64,000 bases of DNA from an uncultured Spirochaetaceae bacterium. Its GTDB lineage: Bacteria; Spirochaetota; Spirochaetia; Sphaerochaetales; Sphaerochaetaceae. Position 1 is the first letter of the stretch. Every line of letters begins with the position of its first letter. Positions 54,620 through 63,189 of the stretch are shown here, piece after piece. Made by a program: the position numbers and the translations under genes. The notes under the pieces were generated by a model, which was not told the DNA's origin, made no database searches, and saw nothing but the letters and a program-made list of their open reading frames with translations. Where the stretch lies: NCBI GenBank assembly GCA_944389085.1, contig CALXLB010000053.1, positions 1-64,000 on the forward strand. Reading direction: 5' to 3'.

Positions 54620-56154
54620 AGCCGTTCTCCATCCTGGAATTCAGAAGGTGTCTTGCCTGTTATGTTCTTGAATGCCCGTGAAAATGATCTGTAGTCATGA
54701 TAACCCAGACGGTACGCGATATCAGTCACGGAGGCATCCTTTTCCAGCAGTAGTTTTCTAGCTTCTTCCATCTTCTTCGAGAGTATGTACTCTCTGATGG
54801 TTGTTCCGGTCTTCTTCCTGAAATAAATTGCAGCGTAGGAAGGACTGAGGTTGACTGTATCTGCGATATCTTCCAGCCTGATCTGTTCCTCTGCATGCTG
54901 CTGTATGTAATCAATCATCCCTTTTATGACAGGATCATCTTCTTCTTTCTCTTCCAGCTTTCTTATGGCTTCCGCTTTGCCATAGACAGCTTCGATATAG
55001 GCAGCAATACGTGAGAAGAGCGCTGTCAGAGCCTCTTCCAGACGCGGTATTGTCTTGTATTTTGTTATATCAGGAGCCTCTGGAAGCAGTCCCGCTCCTT
55101 CAATCAGCATTGCAAAACGCTTGCCTGTCTCTCTTATGAGAAAATTGGTGACTGAGTAGACATAATTGGGAGGAGGAAGCGTTGTTCCTATGATTTTCTT
55201 TATGAATGTACTGCAGAAATTTGCAATGCCTTCTTTATCGTTCTCTATTATATATTCTTCCAGCGGATCTATATCGCTGTCGGAGATTTTATACTCTGGA
55301 GGAGTTGAAGCTATTACGGTAGAGCTGAAAATCCTTCCCTGCGGGTCATAAAGCTGGTAGCTCATTGCAAGGGATGCTCTGCTGAATGAGGAGGATATTG
55401 ATTGCAGGCTCTGCACTTCATCTCCGATTCCGATGATGGGAATGGACAGATTATGTTCCTCCAGAGACCGGAGTATTTTCTCTGCGATTTCGAAAGCCGG
55501 ACGGCTGGATGAGGAGAATATGGCTCTGATAGTCTTCTGGTCTTCGGGCCAGATGATTCTTCTTTCTCCCTCTGCGGCTTTTTCCAGTATCTGGACTGTG
55601 CCTTCCTTGAAAATGGATGGGAAGGCAAGGATTATCGCAAAGCAAGGGCCATCAGAAAGCCCATCGGGACCTGAAGTGAGCATCGAGACAGCTGAAGATG
55701 TATCCAGAAGCCGTCCAAGCGACAGATCGTTGAGCATCTGGCGGCTGATTCTGATGTTCTCATTGCCAGAGATCCTCTTCTTTCTCAGCTCAAGGAGTAT
55801 TTCTCTCAGCTCCTCGGAATCTACAGGCTTCAGCAGATATGCTTTTGCCTGAAAGCGCAGGGCGGTACGGGCGAAATCGAAATTGCCATAACCGCTTAAG
55901 ATGATGATATCTGTATCTGCAGCGAGAGCTTCGAGCTTCTCCAGTACAGCAAGCCCCGTCAAGCCTGGCATCATGATGTCCATGATGGCAAAGTCCGGTT
56001 TCAATGAAAGTATTTTCTCCAATGCTTCCGGACCGGTTGAAGCTGTTGCAACTACTGTGATGCCCAGTTCTTGCCAGATGTTCATGGCAGAAAGCCCCTC
56101 TGTGATAGCAGGTTCGTCATCGGCAAGAATTGCTGTCAGATAAGGCTTGTCCAT
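54616..56154 (-). CDS. YesN-type response regulator, AraC output
   Basis: 512 residues. Receiver domain with Asp12/Asp13, phospho-acceptor Asp59 in FAIMDIMMPG and LLKPV; long middle region; C-terminal AraC helix-turn-helices IRLEDIADTVNLSPSYAAIYFRKKTG and VTDIAYRLGYHDYRSFSRAFKNITG. It should activate the divergent operon of binding protein and permeases from the CTGTCCTG repeats that lie between the genes. Its own promoter is of the leaderless type with good -35 and -10 boxes. Confidence 0.93.
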   Translation of the reverse strand: MDKPYLTAILADDEPAITEGLSAMNIWQELGITVVATASTGPEALEKILSLKPDFAIMDIMMPGLTGLAVLEKLEALAADTDIIILSGYGNFDFARTALRFQAKAYLLKPVDSEELREILLELRKKRISGNENIRISRQMLNDLSLGRLLDTSSAVSMLTSGPDGLSDGPCFAIILAFPSIFKEGTVQILEKAAEGERRIIWPEDQKTIRAIFSSSSRPAFEIAEKILRSLEEHNLSIPIIGIGDEVQSLQSISSSFSRASLAMSYQLYDPQGRIFSSTVIASTPPEYKISDSDIDPLEEYIIENDKEGIANFCSTFIKKIIGTTLPPPNYVYSVTNFLIRETGKRFAMLIEGAGLLPEAPDITKYKTIPRLEEALTALFSRIAAYIEAVYGKAEAIRKLEEKEEDDPVIKGMIDYIQQHAEEQIRLEDIADTVNLSPSYAAIYFRKKTGTTIREYILSKKMEEARKLLLEKDASVTDIAYRLGYHDYRSFSRAFKNITGKTPSEFQDGERL

Positions 56155-56160
56155 ACCGCT

Positions 56161-56189
56161 ATTATAATCTGTTGCTGCGTTTTTCTCAA
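56161..56189 (-). promoter_or_regulatory. Promoter of the second two-component operon
   Basis: Minus-strand TTGAGA (56184-56189), 17 bases, TATAAT (56161-56166), then six bases to the ATG at 56154. It is the clearest case of the leaderless arrangement in the window. Confidence 0.65.
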
Positions 56190-56201
56190 ACTTGCTGAAA
56201 A

Positions 56202-56230
56202 CTGTCCTGAAAAGAAAAGAATCTGTCCTG
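56202..56230 (+). promoter_or_regulatory. Two CTGTCCTG direct repeats, probable response-regulator sites
   Basis: CTGTCCTG at 56202-56209 and 56223-56230, 21 bases apart (two helical turns), between the divergent response-regulator and binding-protein genes. The spacing suits an AraC-type dimer. Confidence 0.55.
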
Positions 56231-56265
56231 TCGGTATCTGCATGCAGTCTTTAGCATTATTGTAC

Positions 56266-56292
56266 AACCCGGTATTCTGCCGGTTTTGTTCA
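56266..56292 (+). promoter_or_regulatory. Leader hairpin before the binding-protein gene
   Basis: CCGG-TATTCTG-CCGG with flanking ACAA and TTGT forms an imperfect stem followed by TTTTGTT, just before the GGAGGAGG of the gene. It could be a weak attenuator or protect the 5' end. Confidence 0.35.
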
Positions 56293-56312
56293 CGAAGAAA
56301 GGAGGAGGAAAA

Positions 56313-57683
56313 ATGAGAAATACAGTCAAGACAATACTCATTGCAGGACTCATTCTGGTTCTTTCCCTTGGTACGGTTTTTGCTGGTGGTTCCGGCGAAA
56401 AGGAAAGCACTGATGGGAAAATTGTCATAGAGGCATGGACTGAAGACAGACATGATATGGAATACGTTGAGCAGAAGGTTGCTGAGTATAATGCAACAAA
56501 TACTGACAACATCCAGATCAATCTGTCCATCATCTCTGATAACTATCGCAATATGCTTCAGATGGCATACAGCGGTGGAACAGCTCCAGACGTTGCAGGT
56601 ATCAACTCGATTCCTATCAACATGATCGCTGATACAGGAATTGCTATGCCGCTCAATGATTTCATCGCAGCTTCTGAAGAGTATCAGAAAGTAAATGATC
56701 CTTATAACCAGATTTATGAAGGAACAAACTCAAAGAACGGAAATATCTACTGGATTCCTACAGGCATGAGATCCGGTGTCCGTGTAATTTACAACAAGGA
56801 CCTTCTCGCACAGTGCGGATATACAGAGATTCCTTCAAAGCTTGAAGATTATATCGACATGGCTAAGGATATCACAGCACAGGGACAGAGCAGATTCTAC
56901 GGAATCGGATTCACAAACGCTTCCCCATTCGAAAGACTTCTCGAGATGTCTGCTGAGATGAGCGGTATCTATTACTATGATTATGTGAATGGTCGCTTCG
57001 ATTTCTCAGGCTACAAGCCAATTCTTGAGCAGGGAAGAAGATTCTTCACAGAGAATATCGCATATCCAGATCAGCAGGGTGTTGATAACATGCGTGCTCT
57101 CTTCTCTGTCGGCATGTTCGCTCTCTGGTCAAATGCTTCTCAGGAAGCTGCAGTATTCACAGAGCAGATTCCTGTACAGGGCTTTGAGTGGGGCGTCGCA
57201 GAAGTTCCTACACTCACAGGTGAGGTTGTAGGTGCTCTCGAGACAACACCTTCAAAGGGATGGGGAATCATCTCTTCCACAAAGCATCCTGAGGAAGCTT
57301 GGAAGGTAATCGAGTTCTTCCAGTCAGAAGATTTCCTTAAGGGATATCTTGAAGCTGGCTACTGCCTGCCTTCAACAGATTACATGGCTTCTGTAATCGA
57401 TTCTTCCAAGACAGGCCGTCTTGCAGACTTCGCTCTCAAGCCATATGAAACAGTCTATCCGAAACCGCCAGCAGTCAACCTTTCTGGCGATGACTACCGC
57501 ACAGTCTTCTGGAATGCTGTAATGGGTTATGTCGATATCGATACAGCTATCGAGGATCTCAATACACGTTATAACGAAGCACTTGATGCAGACGTTGCTG
57601 CAGGAAGCGCAACACGTCTTGTAATCAAAGATTACGACCCGCTGCATCCGGATCAGGGAACCCCTGAGTATCTGACAGAGTAG
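56313..57683 (+). CDS. ABC sugar-binding protein
   Basis: 456 residues from the ATG after GGAGGAGG. Signal peptide MRNTVKTILIAGLILVLSLGTVFA followed by GGSGEKES without a lipobox Cys, then the family-1 solute-binding pattern: VIEAWTEDRHDMEYVEQKVAEYNATNTDNI, YSGGTAPDVAGINSI, MRSGVRVIYNKDLLAQCGY and SKGWGIISSTKHPEEAWKVIEFFQS. It feeds the two permeases. The ligand is unknown; the neighbouring lacZ and the 798-residue protein suggest a plant or host oligosaccharide. Confidence 0.93.
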   Translation: MRNTVKTILIAGLILVLSLGTVFAGGSGEKESTDGKIVIEAWTEDRHDMEYVEQKVAEYNATNTDNIQINLSIISDNYRNMLQMAYSGGTAPDVAGINSIPINMIADTGIAMPLNDFIAASEEYQKVNDPYNQIYEGTNSKNGNIYWIPTGMRSGVRVIYNKDLLAQCGYTEIPSKLEDYIDMAKDITAQGQSRFYGIGFTNASPFERLLEMSAEMSGIYYYDYVNGRFDFSGYKPILEQGRRFFTENIAYPDQQGVDNMRALFSVGMFALWSNASQEAAVFTEQIPVQGFEWGVAEVPTLTGEVVGALETTPSKGWGIISSTKHPEEAWKVIEFFQSEDFLKGYLEAGYCLPSTDYMASVIDSSKTGRLADFALKPYETVYPKPPAVNLSGDDYRTVFWNAVMGYVDIDTAIEDLNTRYNEALDADVAAGSATRLVIKDYDPLHPDQGTPEYLTE

Positions 57684-57702
57684 TCCTTTCGGATTGCTTC
57701 TA

Positions 57703-57730
57703 GGGGAGCCGCTTTGGCTCCCCATCTTTC
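57703..57730 (+). terminator. Hairpin between binding-protein and permease genes
   Basis: Perfect eight-base-pair stem GGGGAGCC/GGCTCCCC (57703-57723) with loop GCTTT, then ATCTTTCCC. The T run is short, so it probably lets some transcription through and stabilises binding-protein mRNA. Confidence 0.65.
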
Positions 57731-57749
57731 CCTGTAAGAAGGAGGATAG

Positions 57750-58679
57750 ATGAAAAATAAAGGTCTTGCGAGACAGATAAAGAAGGAAGACAAGAGAGAT
57801 AGGAGAGCCGCCATCATCATGCTCTCTCCTGTTGTTATCCTTCTTTTGATCTGCTCCATTTATCCATTCTTGTGGATGTTCCGCTATGTCTGCTATGACT
57901 ATAACGGATTCAATGCTACATTCACCGGTACGAGAAATTTCACCAGAATGCTCTCTGATACGACGTTCTGGACCAGTGTAGGACATACATTTGAGTATGC
58001 TCTCTACAAGCTTGTATTTATCATTCCGCTTGCACTTGTATGTGCGGTTCTTCTCAATCAGAAGATCCGTGGAACTTCTGTTTTCCGTGCAGTGTACTTC
58101 ATGCCAACTGTCATAAGCTCTTCTATCTCGGGTATGATCTTCACATTCATCTTCGCAACTCAGAATGGTATTCTCAACGGTATGCTGATGGGTATGGGTT
58201 TCATAGATGCTCCTATCCAATGGCTTACGAGTACAGAGCACGTAATGAGCGCTGTCACCATTCTTGCTGTATGGGGTGGTTTCGGAAACTACATGCTTTA
58301 CTTCATTACAGGTATGAATGTCATCTCCGAAGATGTCTATGAAGCGGCAAAGATCGATGGTGCGAATGGTATACAGACATTCTTCAAGATAACACTGCCA
58401 ATGCTCAGCCCGATTCTCAAGGTTGTCCTGATGCTTGCTATCACAGGTGCATTCAAGGATTATGAGGCAATCATGGTTCTCACACAGGGTGGTCCTGGAA
58501 ACAGATCGATGGTTATGTTCCTCTATATCTACAACCTCATTTTCGGTTCCGGACTGACGAACATGACACAGCCTCAGATCGGTTACGGTGCTCTGCTGTC
58601 TGTTGTCGCAGCTATCATTGTCGGTGCTGTTACGATTGCTTACCAGCGTATTGCCCGTAAGCTTGACGAAGTGATGTGA
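57750..58679 (+). CDS. ABC sugar permease, UgpA/LacF type
   Basis: 309 residues, six membrane helices after a basic N-terminus (KNKGLARQIKKEDKRDRR). The EAA loop is EAAKIDGANGIQTFFKITLP and TQGGPGNRSMVMFLYIYN is typical of the family. AGAAGGAGG precedes the start. It forms the import channel with the next gene. Confidence 0.93.
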   Translation: MKNKGLARQIKKEDKRDRRAAIIMLSPVVILLLICSIYPFLWMFRYVCYDYNGFNATFTGTRNFTRMLSDTTFWTSVGHTFEYALYKLVFIIPLALVCAVLLNQKIRGTSVFRAVYFMPTVISSSISGMIFTFIFATQNGILNGMLMGMGFIDAPIQWLTSTEHVMSAVTILAVWGGFGNYMLYFITGMNVISEDVYEAAKIDGANGIQTFFKITLPMLSPILKVVLMLAITGAFKDYEAIMVLTQGGPGNRSMVMFLYIYNLIFGSGLTNMTQPQIGYGALLSVVAAIIVGAVTIAYQRIARKLDEVM

Positions 58680-58689
58680 GGAGGGCTGT

Positions 58690-59556
58690 ATGGAAAAATC
58701 TAGAGCAGTAATGTCCGGAAAGCAGAAAGTCGTGATGACTATCATCTGGATTCTGATGGCTTTCCTGGCAATAGTGACAGTCTTCCCTGTTGTCTACATT
58801 GTCCTCGGTTCTTTCAAGAGCAATGTTGAACTTCTGGTCGGTGGATCTAATATCTTCCCTTCGGAGTGGCATTTTGAGAACTATGTCCAGGCATGGACCG
58901 GTGCAAAGTTCGCAAATTATACGATGAACAGCGTCCTCATCTCTGTAGGCGTTATGCTCATTTCGCTCTTTATTTCGACAATGGCTGGATATGTCTTCTC
59001 AAGAAGCCATTTCCCTGGAAAGAATCTGATTTACGGTATCTTCATTGCATTCATGTTCATCAATGTCGGTTCTGTTTCCATCAGACCTCTTTTCGAGCTG
59101 GCAACAGCTGTGCATCTGACGAACAATCTTCTGCCTATCATCCTCATCTCAGTAGGAACCGGACAGGCTACATACATCTTCCTCTCCAGAGGATTTGTAG
59201 ACTCTGTTCCGAGAGAGCTCGATGAAGCTGCAAAGATCGATGGATGCACATTCTTCCAGACATTCATAAAGATCATTCTCCCGGTTCTCAAGCCTGTTAT
59301 GGGTACGATTGCACTTCTTTCCTTCCGTCAGGGATGGAACGAATACATCATGCCTCTTGTCTTCACGATGTCTAGAGATAACCTCAGACCTCTTACAGTA
59401 GGTGTTAACATGCTCAAGGCCACAGGTGGCGGAGCCGCTGCCTGGAACGTCATGTTCGCAGGTGCATCTATTGCAGTTGTCCCGATGCTTATCATCTACA
59501 TCATCTTCAACAAGAACTTCATGAGCGGTTCTACAGCAGGTGCTGTAAAGGGCTGA
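58690..59556 (+). CDS. ABC sugar permease, UgpE/MalG type
   Basis: 288 residues, six membrane helices, first at VVMTIIWILMAFLAIVTVFP. The EAA loop is EAAKIDGCTFFQTFIKIILP. It lies ten bases after the first permease. As in the other locus no ATPase gene is present. Confidence 0.93.
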   Translation: MEKSRAVMSGKQKVVMTIIWILMAFLAIVTVFPVVYIVLGSFKSNVELLVGGSNIFPSEWHFENYVQAWTGAKFANYTMNSVLISVGVMLISLFISTMAGYVFSRSHFPGKNLIYGIFIAFMFINVGSVSIRPLFELATAVHLTNNLLPIILISVGTGQATYIFLSRGFVDSVPRELDEAAKIDGCTFFQTFIKIILPVLKPVMGTIALLSFRQGWNEYIMPLVFTMSRDNLRPLTVGVNMLKATGGGAAAWNVMFAGASIAVVPMLIIYIIFNKNFMSGSTAGAVKG

Positions 59557-59573
59557 TCGGAAGAGAAAGCCAT

Positions 59574-59600
59574 GGGGGCTCCGGCCCCCTTATTCTTTTT
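59574..59600 (+). terminator. Terminator-like hairpin after the permeases
   Basis: GGGGGC/GCCCCC (59574-59579 and 59584-59589) around TCCG, then TTATTCTTTTT. It lies only about 25 bases before the 798-residue gene, so transcription of that gene may depend on read-through. Confidence 0.75.
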
Positions 59601-59615
59601 AATTAGCGAGGTATT

Positions 59616-62012
59616 ATGCGCTCTCTCGATCGTGACGGGTTTGTCACAAGCTATCTCTCATCAATCGTCACTGAAGATTTCAGTTCCTCGACGTCTGACA
59701 GAAATCAGCTCAGACTTGAAGCAAAACTGAGAAAGGAAGTCTCGGAAAAGAAAAAGGAGACTATAGAAAAGCCTCTCTTTGATTCATTCTGGAACCCATG
59801 GTATCAGCATGGATCGATATTCCTTGATCGTTCCGATTTCTATCATACGCTCAAGCGTATAACAATGCTTACAGCGACTAAGCTTGTTGCAGATGAGGAT
59901 ATCGATGTAACCGCGGTCCTATGGACTTATATGTCTACGGGAGTTTATCTGGATGGAAAACTGGTTGCTGAGATTCCAGTTCCTGTCTACAAGCCGATTG
60001 AGAGCGTGAGATTTACTCTTTCGCTCAGAAAAGGTGAGAATGACGTTCTCTTTCTCTCAGACAATCTCGGGGTAAGGGATACGAAGAATATGATTGCTTT
60101 CCAGATACTCGATGGAAGGGAACATATCAGAACAGCATTTCCCGTAAACGATAGCGAGTACACGGCAGCCTCTCTCTTTCTGGATGGGATTGCGATAGGT
60201 GAAGGTTCTCTCAGCTTTCCTTCTCCTGCGCCAGAAGGTGCACGCTGTGTCTCCCATATTGAAACTCCAGATTACATAAAGAAACTCAATGCTGATAAAA
60301 AAGGCGTGGATATAACAGGGAAGAACGGGGCTGTCATTCCTGAAGCAGAAGGATGTTCTGTCGTTCTTCCATGTGGTATGTCGAGAAGATTTGAATTCCC
60401 GGAGAGAATCAAGCCGGAATTCCTGCTGCCGAGAAGGACGTCATGGGATGAACATCTTCGCGATATACTTGTACGCATTGCCGATGTTTCCCTTCTGGAC
60501 AGAGGCTCACGTGGCTATGCCATCTTCTCGCTTCTGGCAAGAAAGAAGCTTGGTATTGAGAGAGAGGATGATACAGAGCTCCTGAGAAATGATATCAATC
60601 TGATAAAAGAACGTGGAGACTGTTCGGATTTCCTGATCTGCGGTCTTTCCCGTTATATCCATGAGTATGGGATTCCTGATGAATTGAGAGAAGAAACCAA
60701 GGATGCTCTTCTCGATTTCAGATACTGGATGACAATGAAAGGCACAGACGGTATGTGCTTCTGGTCGGAAAACCATTCTCTCATCTTCTGGTACAGCGCT
60801 GCTGATATCGGAGCAATGTATCCGGATGAGTATTTCCCAAGGGCGGAGATGACAGGAAGAGAGCTGCATGCCTATGGAGAGAGGAGAGTTTCCGAGTGGC
60901 TTGATGACGTTCTTGAGCATGGATTTGAGGAGTTTCTCAGTTCCACATATATGACTGTTACTTTTGCTGTCCTTCTCAATTGTGTCGACTATCTTTCATC
61001 TGAAATCTCACGCAAAGCCTGGAAAGCCCTGGATACGATCATGCATATGCTTTCAGACAGCACATTCTGCGGTTCACTGATTGCTCCTATGGGAAGAGTC
61101 TACCGCGGTGTGATATATCCGTTCAGGGAGGCTATTGCATCTGTTCTGAATGCTGCCTCTCAGGATGCATATTACTCCTATGGGGAGAGCTGGATCAGCT
61201 ATCTTGCAACCAGCCGCTATCATTTCCCTGAGGATCTGGAGAGGCGTATGACCGATGATATTCTCACCGATTATCCTTCGGGAAATGCTATGGTGCATGT
61301 GGAGAAGAATGACAGTTATCTTCTGACATCGGTCCATTCTCCAAGAACAGATAATGGTTTCATAAGATGGCCGAACACATTCTTTGACGATACAAAGGAT
61401 GCAGAGGATAATCACTTTGTGAAATCACTCAATGAGTGTTTCCATGGTACATCATGCTTCCAGCCTGGAGTGTTTGGCTATCAGCAGCATATGTGGGAAG
61501 CGGCACTCTCCGGAGAAGCTGTTGTCTTTGCAAATCATCCAGGTACCACCTCCGAAGATGCAGAACTCAGACCTGGCTACTGGAATGGCAATGGCATTAT
61601 GCCAGCCATCAGGGCGGAGAAGGGAATGCTTGCCGCAGTCTATTCAATACCGGAAAGCCATCCTGTAGGATTCATTCATCTCTATGTTCCGTTCTTCCGG
61701 TTCGAGAAGTCGAGGGAGGAGGAGAACTGGATTTTCCTTTCGGAACGGAATGGCTATCTTGCAATCTGGACAAGCGGAAAGAAAGTCAGATACGACGATG
61801 TGATACGTAATTCCGAGCTGAGGATTTACAATCGTGATTCTGCAGTTGCTGTGTTTGCTGGAAAGAAGAGCGAAGAAAGCTTTGAAGATTTCATCAAACG
61901 GGTAAAAGCAATGCGAATCTGCTTCGACAGCAATGACAGGACACTTTTCATAAGCGGTAAGGAATTCATTCACTATACAGCTGTGATTGATAGAACGCAG
62001 TATCTTGATTGA
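59616..62012 (+). CDS. Unknown 798-residue protein, paralogue of the 29088 gene product
   Basis: 798 residues, no signal peptide. A beta-sandwich-like part (about 95-190, STGVYLDGKLVAEIPVP and KGENDVLFLSDNLGVRDT) is followed by a helical part with FRYWMTMKGTDGMCFWSENHSLIFW at about 368-392, and a beta-rich end with FANHPGTTSEDAELRPGYWNGNGIMPAI and HLYVPFFRFEKS. The same order and motifs occur in the 828-residue protein of the pectin locus. Both genes belong to ABC sugar operons. A cytoplasmic glycan lyase or hydrolase of an undescribed family is a reasonable inference; conserved Trp, Glu, Asn and His in the WSENH motif are candidate active-site residues. Confidence 0.7.
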   Translation: MRSLDRDGFVTSYLSSIVTEDFSSSTSDRNQLRLEAKLRKEVSEKKKETIEKPLFDSFWNPWYQHGSIFLDRSDFYHTLKRITMLTATKLVADEDIDVTAVLWTYMSTGVYLDGKLVAEIPVPVYKPIESVRFTLSLRKGENDVLFLSDNLGVRDTKNMIAFQILDGREHIRTAFPVNDSEYTAASLFLDGIAIGEGSLSFPSPAPEGARCVSHIETPDYIKKLNADKKGVDITGKNGAVIPEAEGCSVVLPCGMSRRFEFPERIKPEFLLPRRTSWDEHLRDILVRIADVSLLDRGSRGYAIFSLLARKKLGIEREDDTELLRNDINLIKERGDCSDFLICGLSRYIHEYGIPDELREETKDALLDFRYWMTMKGTDGMCFWSENHSLIFWYSAADIGAMYPDEYFPRAEMTGRELHAYGERRVSEWLDDVLEHGFEEFLSSTYMTVTFAVLLNCVDYLSSEISRKAWKALDTIMHMLSDSTFCGSLIAPMGRVYRGVIYPFREAIASVLNAASQDAYYSYGESWISYLATSRYHFPEDLERRMTDDILTDYPSGNAMVHVEKNDSYLLTSVHSPRTDNGFIRWPNTFFDDTKDAEDNHFVKSLNECFHGTSCFQPGVFGYQQHMWEAALSGEAVVFANHPGTTSEDAELRPGYWNGNGIMPAIRAEKGMLAAVYSIPESHPVGFIHLYVPFFRFEKSREEENWIFLSERNGYLAIWTSGKKVRYDDVIRNSELRIYNRDSAVAVFAGKKSEESFEDFIKRVKAMRICFDSNDRTLFISGKEFIHYTAVIDRTQYLD

Positions 62013-62015
62013 GAA

Positions 62016-62058
62016 AATACCTGCAAGGAAGTAAAACCCCTGCAGGTATTCTTTTTAT
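62016..62058 (+). terminator. Terminator of the second sugar operon
   Basis: Perfect ten-base-pair stem AATACCTGCA (62016-62025) with TGCAGGTATT (62041-62050), then CTTTTTATT. It also faces the end of the minus-strand gene at 62077. Confidence 0.88.
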
Positions 62059-62076
62059 TGCCGGATCGATTCCCGC

Positions 62077-62763
62077 TTATCTGAGCAATGAATCTCCAGC
62101 CATTACGATAGGAGTGAATGCTGAAAGGTCATCCCCTGAGAGCTTCTTGCCATTGTATGTAAGCTGGAATTCGGCAGTCTCAAGATTTGTTTTGACAATC
62201 AGTTCTGTATCATCGAAATCCTCTCCGTTTATTGTCAGGTCGTTGCTTCTGATTTCAATGACCGAATATTCATCTCCGAGAAGATAGAAGAAGAAATAGA
62301 GTTCGCCATCAAGAGAATAATCGAAGAGCTCTCCTTTCTCCTTGTATGTGATACTGTAATTCTCTGCTCTGCAGTTGAACCACATGATTGTATCGCGGTC
62401 AAGCTGTGCGAACTCAAAATCTCCGCCTGAAGAGACTCTTGATGGTGATGATTCCCTTTTCAGAACAGCTGTATCGATGCCATTTTTCTCCAATGTCTCG
62501 AAATAGCTCTCATAGAGCGGTACTTCCCACTCTGGCTTGAGATAGCCGATATACTCCAGAAGCTCATCAGTGCCACCGATTTCTGTGTTCTCGACATTCC
62601 CATAGAATGTTCTGTTGTAGGTTGTGTGTTCATCATTGTAAGCCATCATCAGAATGGCAGCTCTTCCGAACTCATAGGCATTTTTGCCTGACCCTGTCAC
62701 AGCTGCGTAAAGGCCAGATGCGACAGCAAGAAGAAGTACTAAAACAGTTAATATTTTCCTCAC
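62077..62763 (-). CDS. Exported protein of unknown function
   Basis: 228 residues from a GTG at 62763, which has AGGAGG seven bases upstream. An N-terminal hydrophobic segment (KILTVLVLLLAVASGLYAAV) is a signal peptide or anchor. The rest is beta-rich, with DRDTIMWFNCRAENYSITYKE and GELYFFFYLLGDEYSVIEIRS. No family recognised. It is divergent from the DUF4190-like gene. Confidence 0.65.
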   Translation of the reverse strand: MRKILTVLVLLLAVASGLYAAVTGSGKNAYEFGRAAILMMAYNDEHTTYNRTFYGNVENTEIGGTDELLEYIGYLKPEWEVPLYESYFETLEKNGIDTAVLKRESSPSRVSSGGDFEFAQLDRDTIMWFNCRAENYSITYKEKGELFDYSLDGELYFFFYLLGDEYSVIEIRSNDLTINGEDFDDTELIVKTNLETAEFQLTYNGKKLSGDDLSAFTPIVMAGDSLLR

Positions 62764-62808
62764 GGATATACCTCCTGCTTCAGCATAGCACAATCGTAGG
62801 TGAATGTG

Positions 62809-62817
62809 TGCTATGAT
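62809..62817 (+). promoter_or_regulatory. Extended -10 box of the DUF4190-like gene
   Basis: TGCTATGAT ends exactly six bases before the ATG at 62824; no Shine-Dalgarno sequence. Confidence 0.45.
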
Positions 62818-62823
62818 ACAGGT

Positions 62824-63123
62824 ATGGATGCTGATTTCATTCCTCAGGATAGAAGAAAAAGCGATGCGGCTTTAGTACTTGGAATCCTTTCTGTTGTTTT
62901 CATTTTTATCTGTCAGATTGCCGGCTTGATCCTGGGAATCATAGGACTGAGAAAAGCCGGAAGAAAATCTGCTGAAGGAAGTGATGCTGCGTGGGTTCTG
63001 AATGTCGTTGGCATAGTCATCAATTCAGTGATTCTTTTTCTTGTATTTCTTGCAATCATCTTCGGAACATTTATTTTCTTTGGGCTTTTCCAAGAGTTGC
63101 ATTTCTATCATCTGTTCTGCTGA
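62824..63123 (+). CDS. DUF4190-like small membrane protein
   Basis: 99 residues from the ATG at 62824. Two or three hydrophobic helices: AALVLGILSVVFIFICQIAGLILGIIGLRKA with the Gly-rich pattern of DUF4190, then AAWVLNVVGIVINSVILFLVFLAIIFG. These proteins have no known activity. Single gene with a leaderless-type promoter. Confidence 0.7.
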   Translation: MDADFIPQDRRKSDAALVLGILSVVFIFICQIAGLILGIIGLRKAGRKSAEGSDAAWVLNVVGIVINSVILFLVFLAIIFGTFIFFGLFQELHFYHLFC

Positions 63124-63125
63124 AA

Positions 63126-63164
63126 AGATAAACCTCCACCCGGATGATGTCCTTCAGTGGAGGT
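63126..63164 (-). terminator. Terminator of the GH28 gene at the window end
   Basis: ACCTCCAC and GTGGAGGT (63132-63139 and 63157-63164) pair around 17 bases and are followed on the minus strand by TTATCTTTT. It also lies just after the DUF4190-like gene on the plus strand. Confidence 0.75.
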
Positions 63165-63189
63165 CTGCAGGATGGACTATCGTGAAATA

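Noticed and set aside
57372-58745. 457-codon open frame on the minus strand across the second permease locus
   Set aside because: It lies opposite a clear ABC binding-protein end and permease, is rich in His, Cys, Asp and Thr as antisense frames of membrane genes are, and has no ribosome-binding site.
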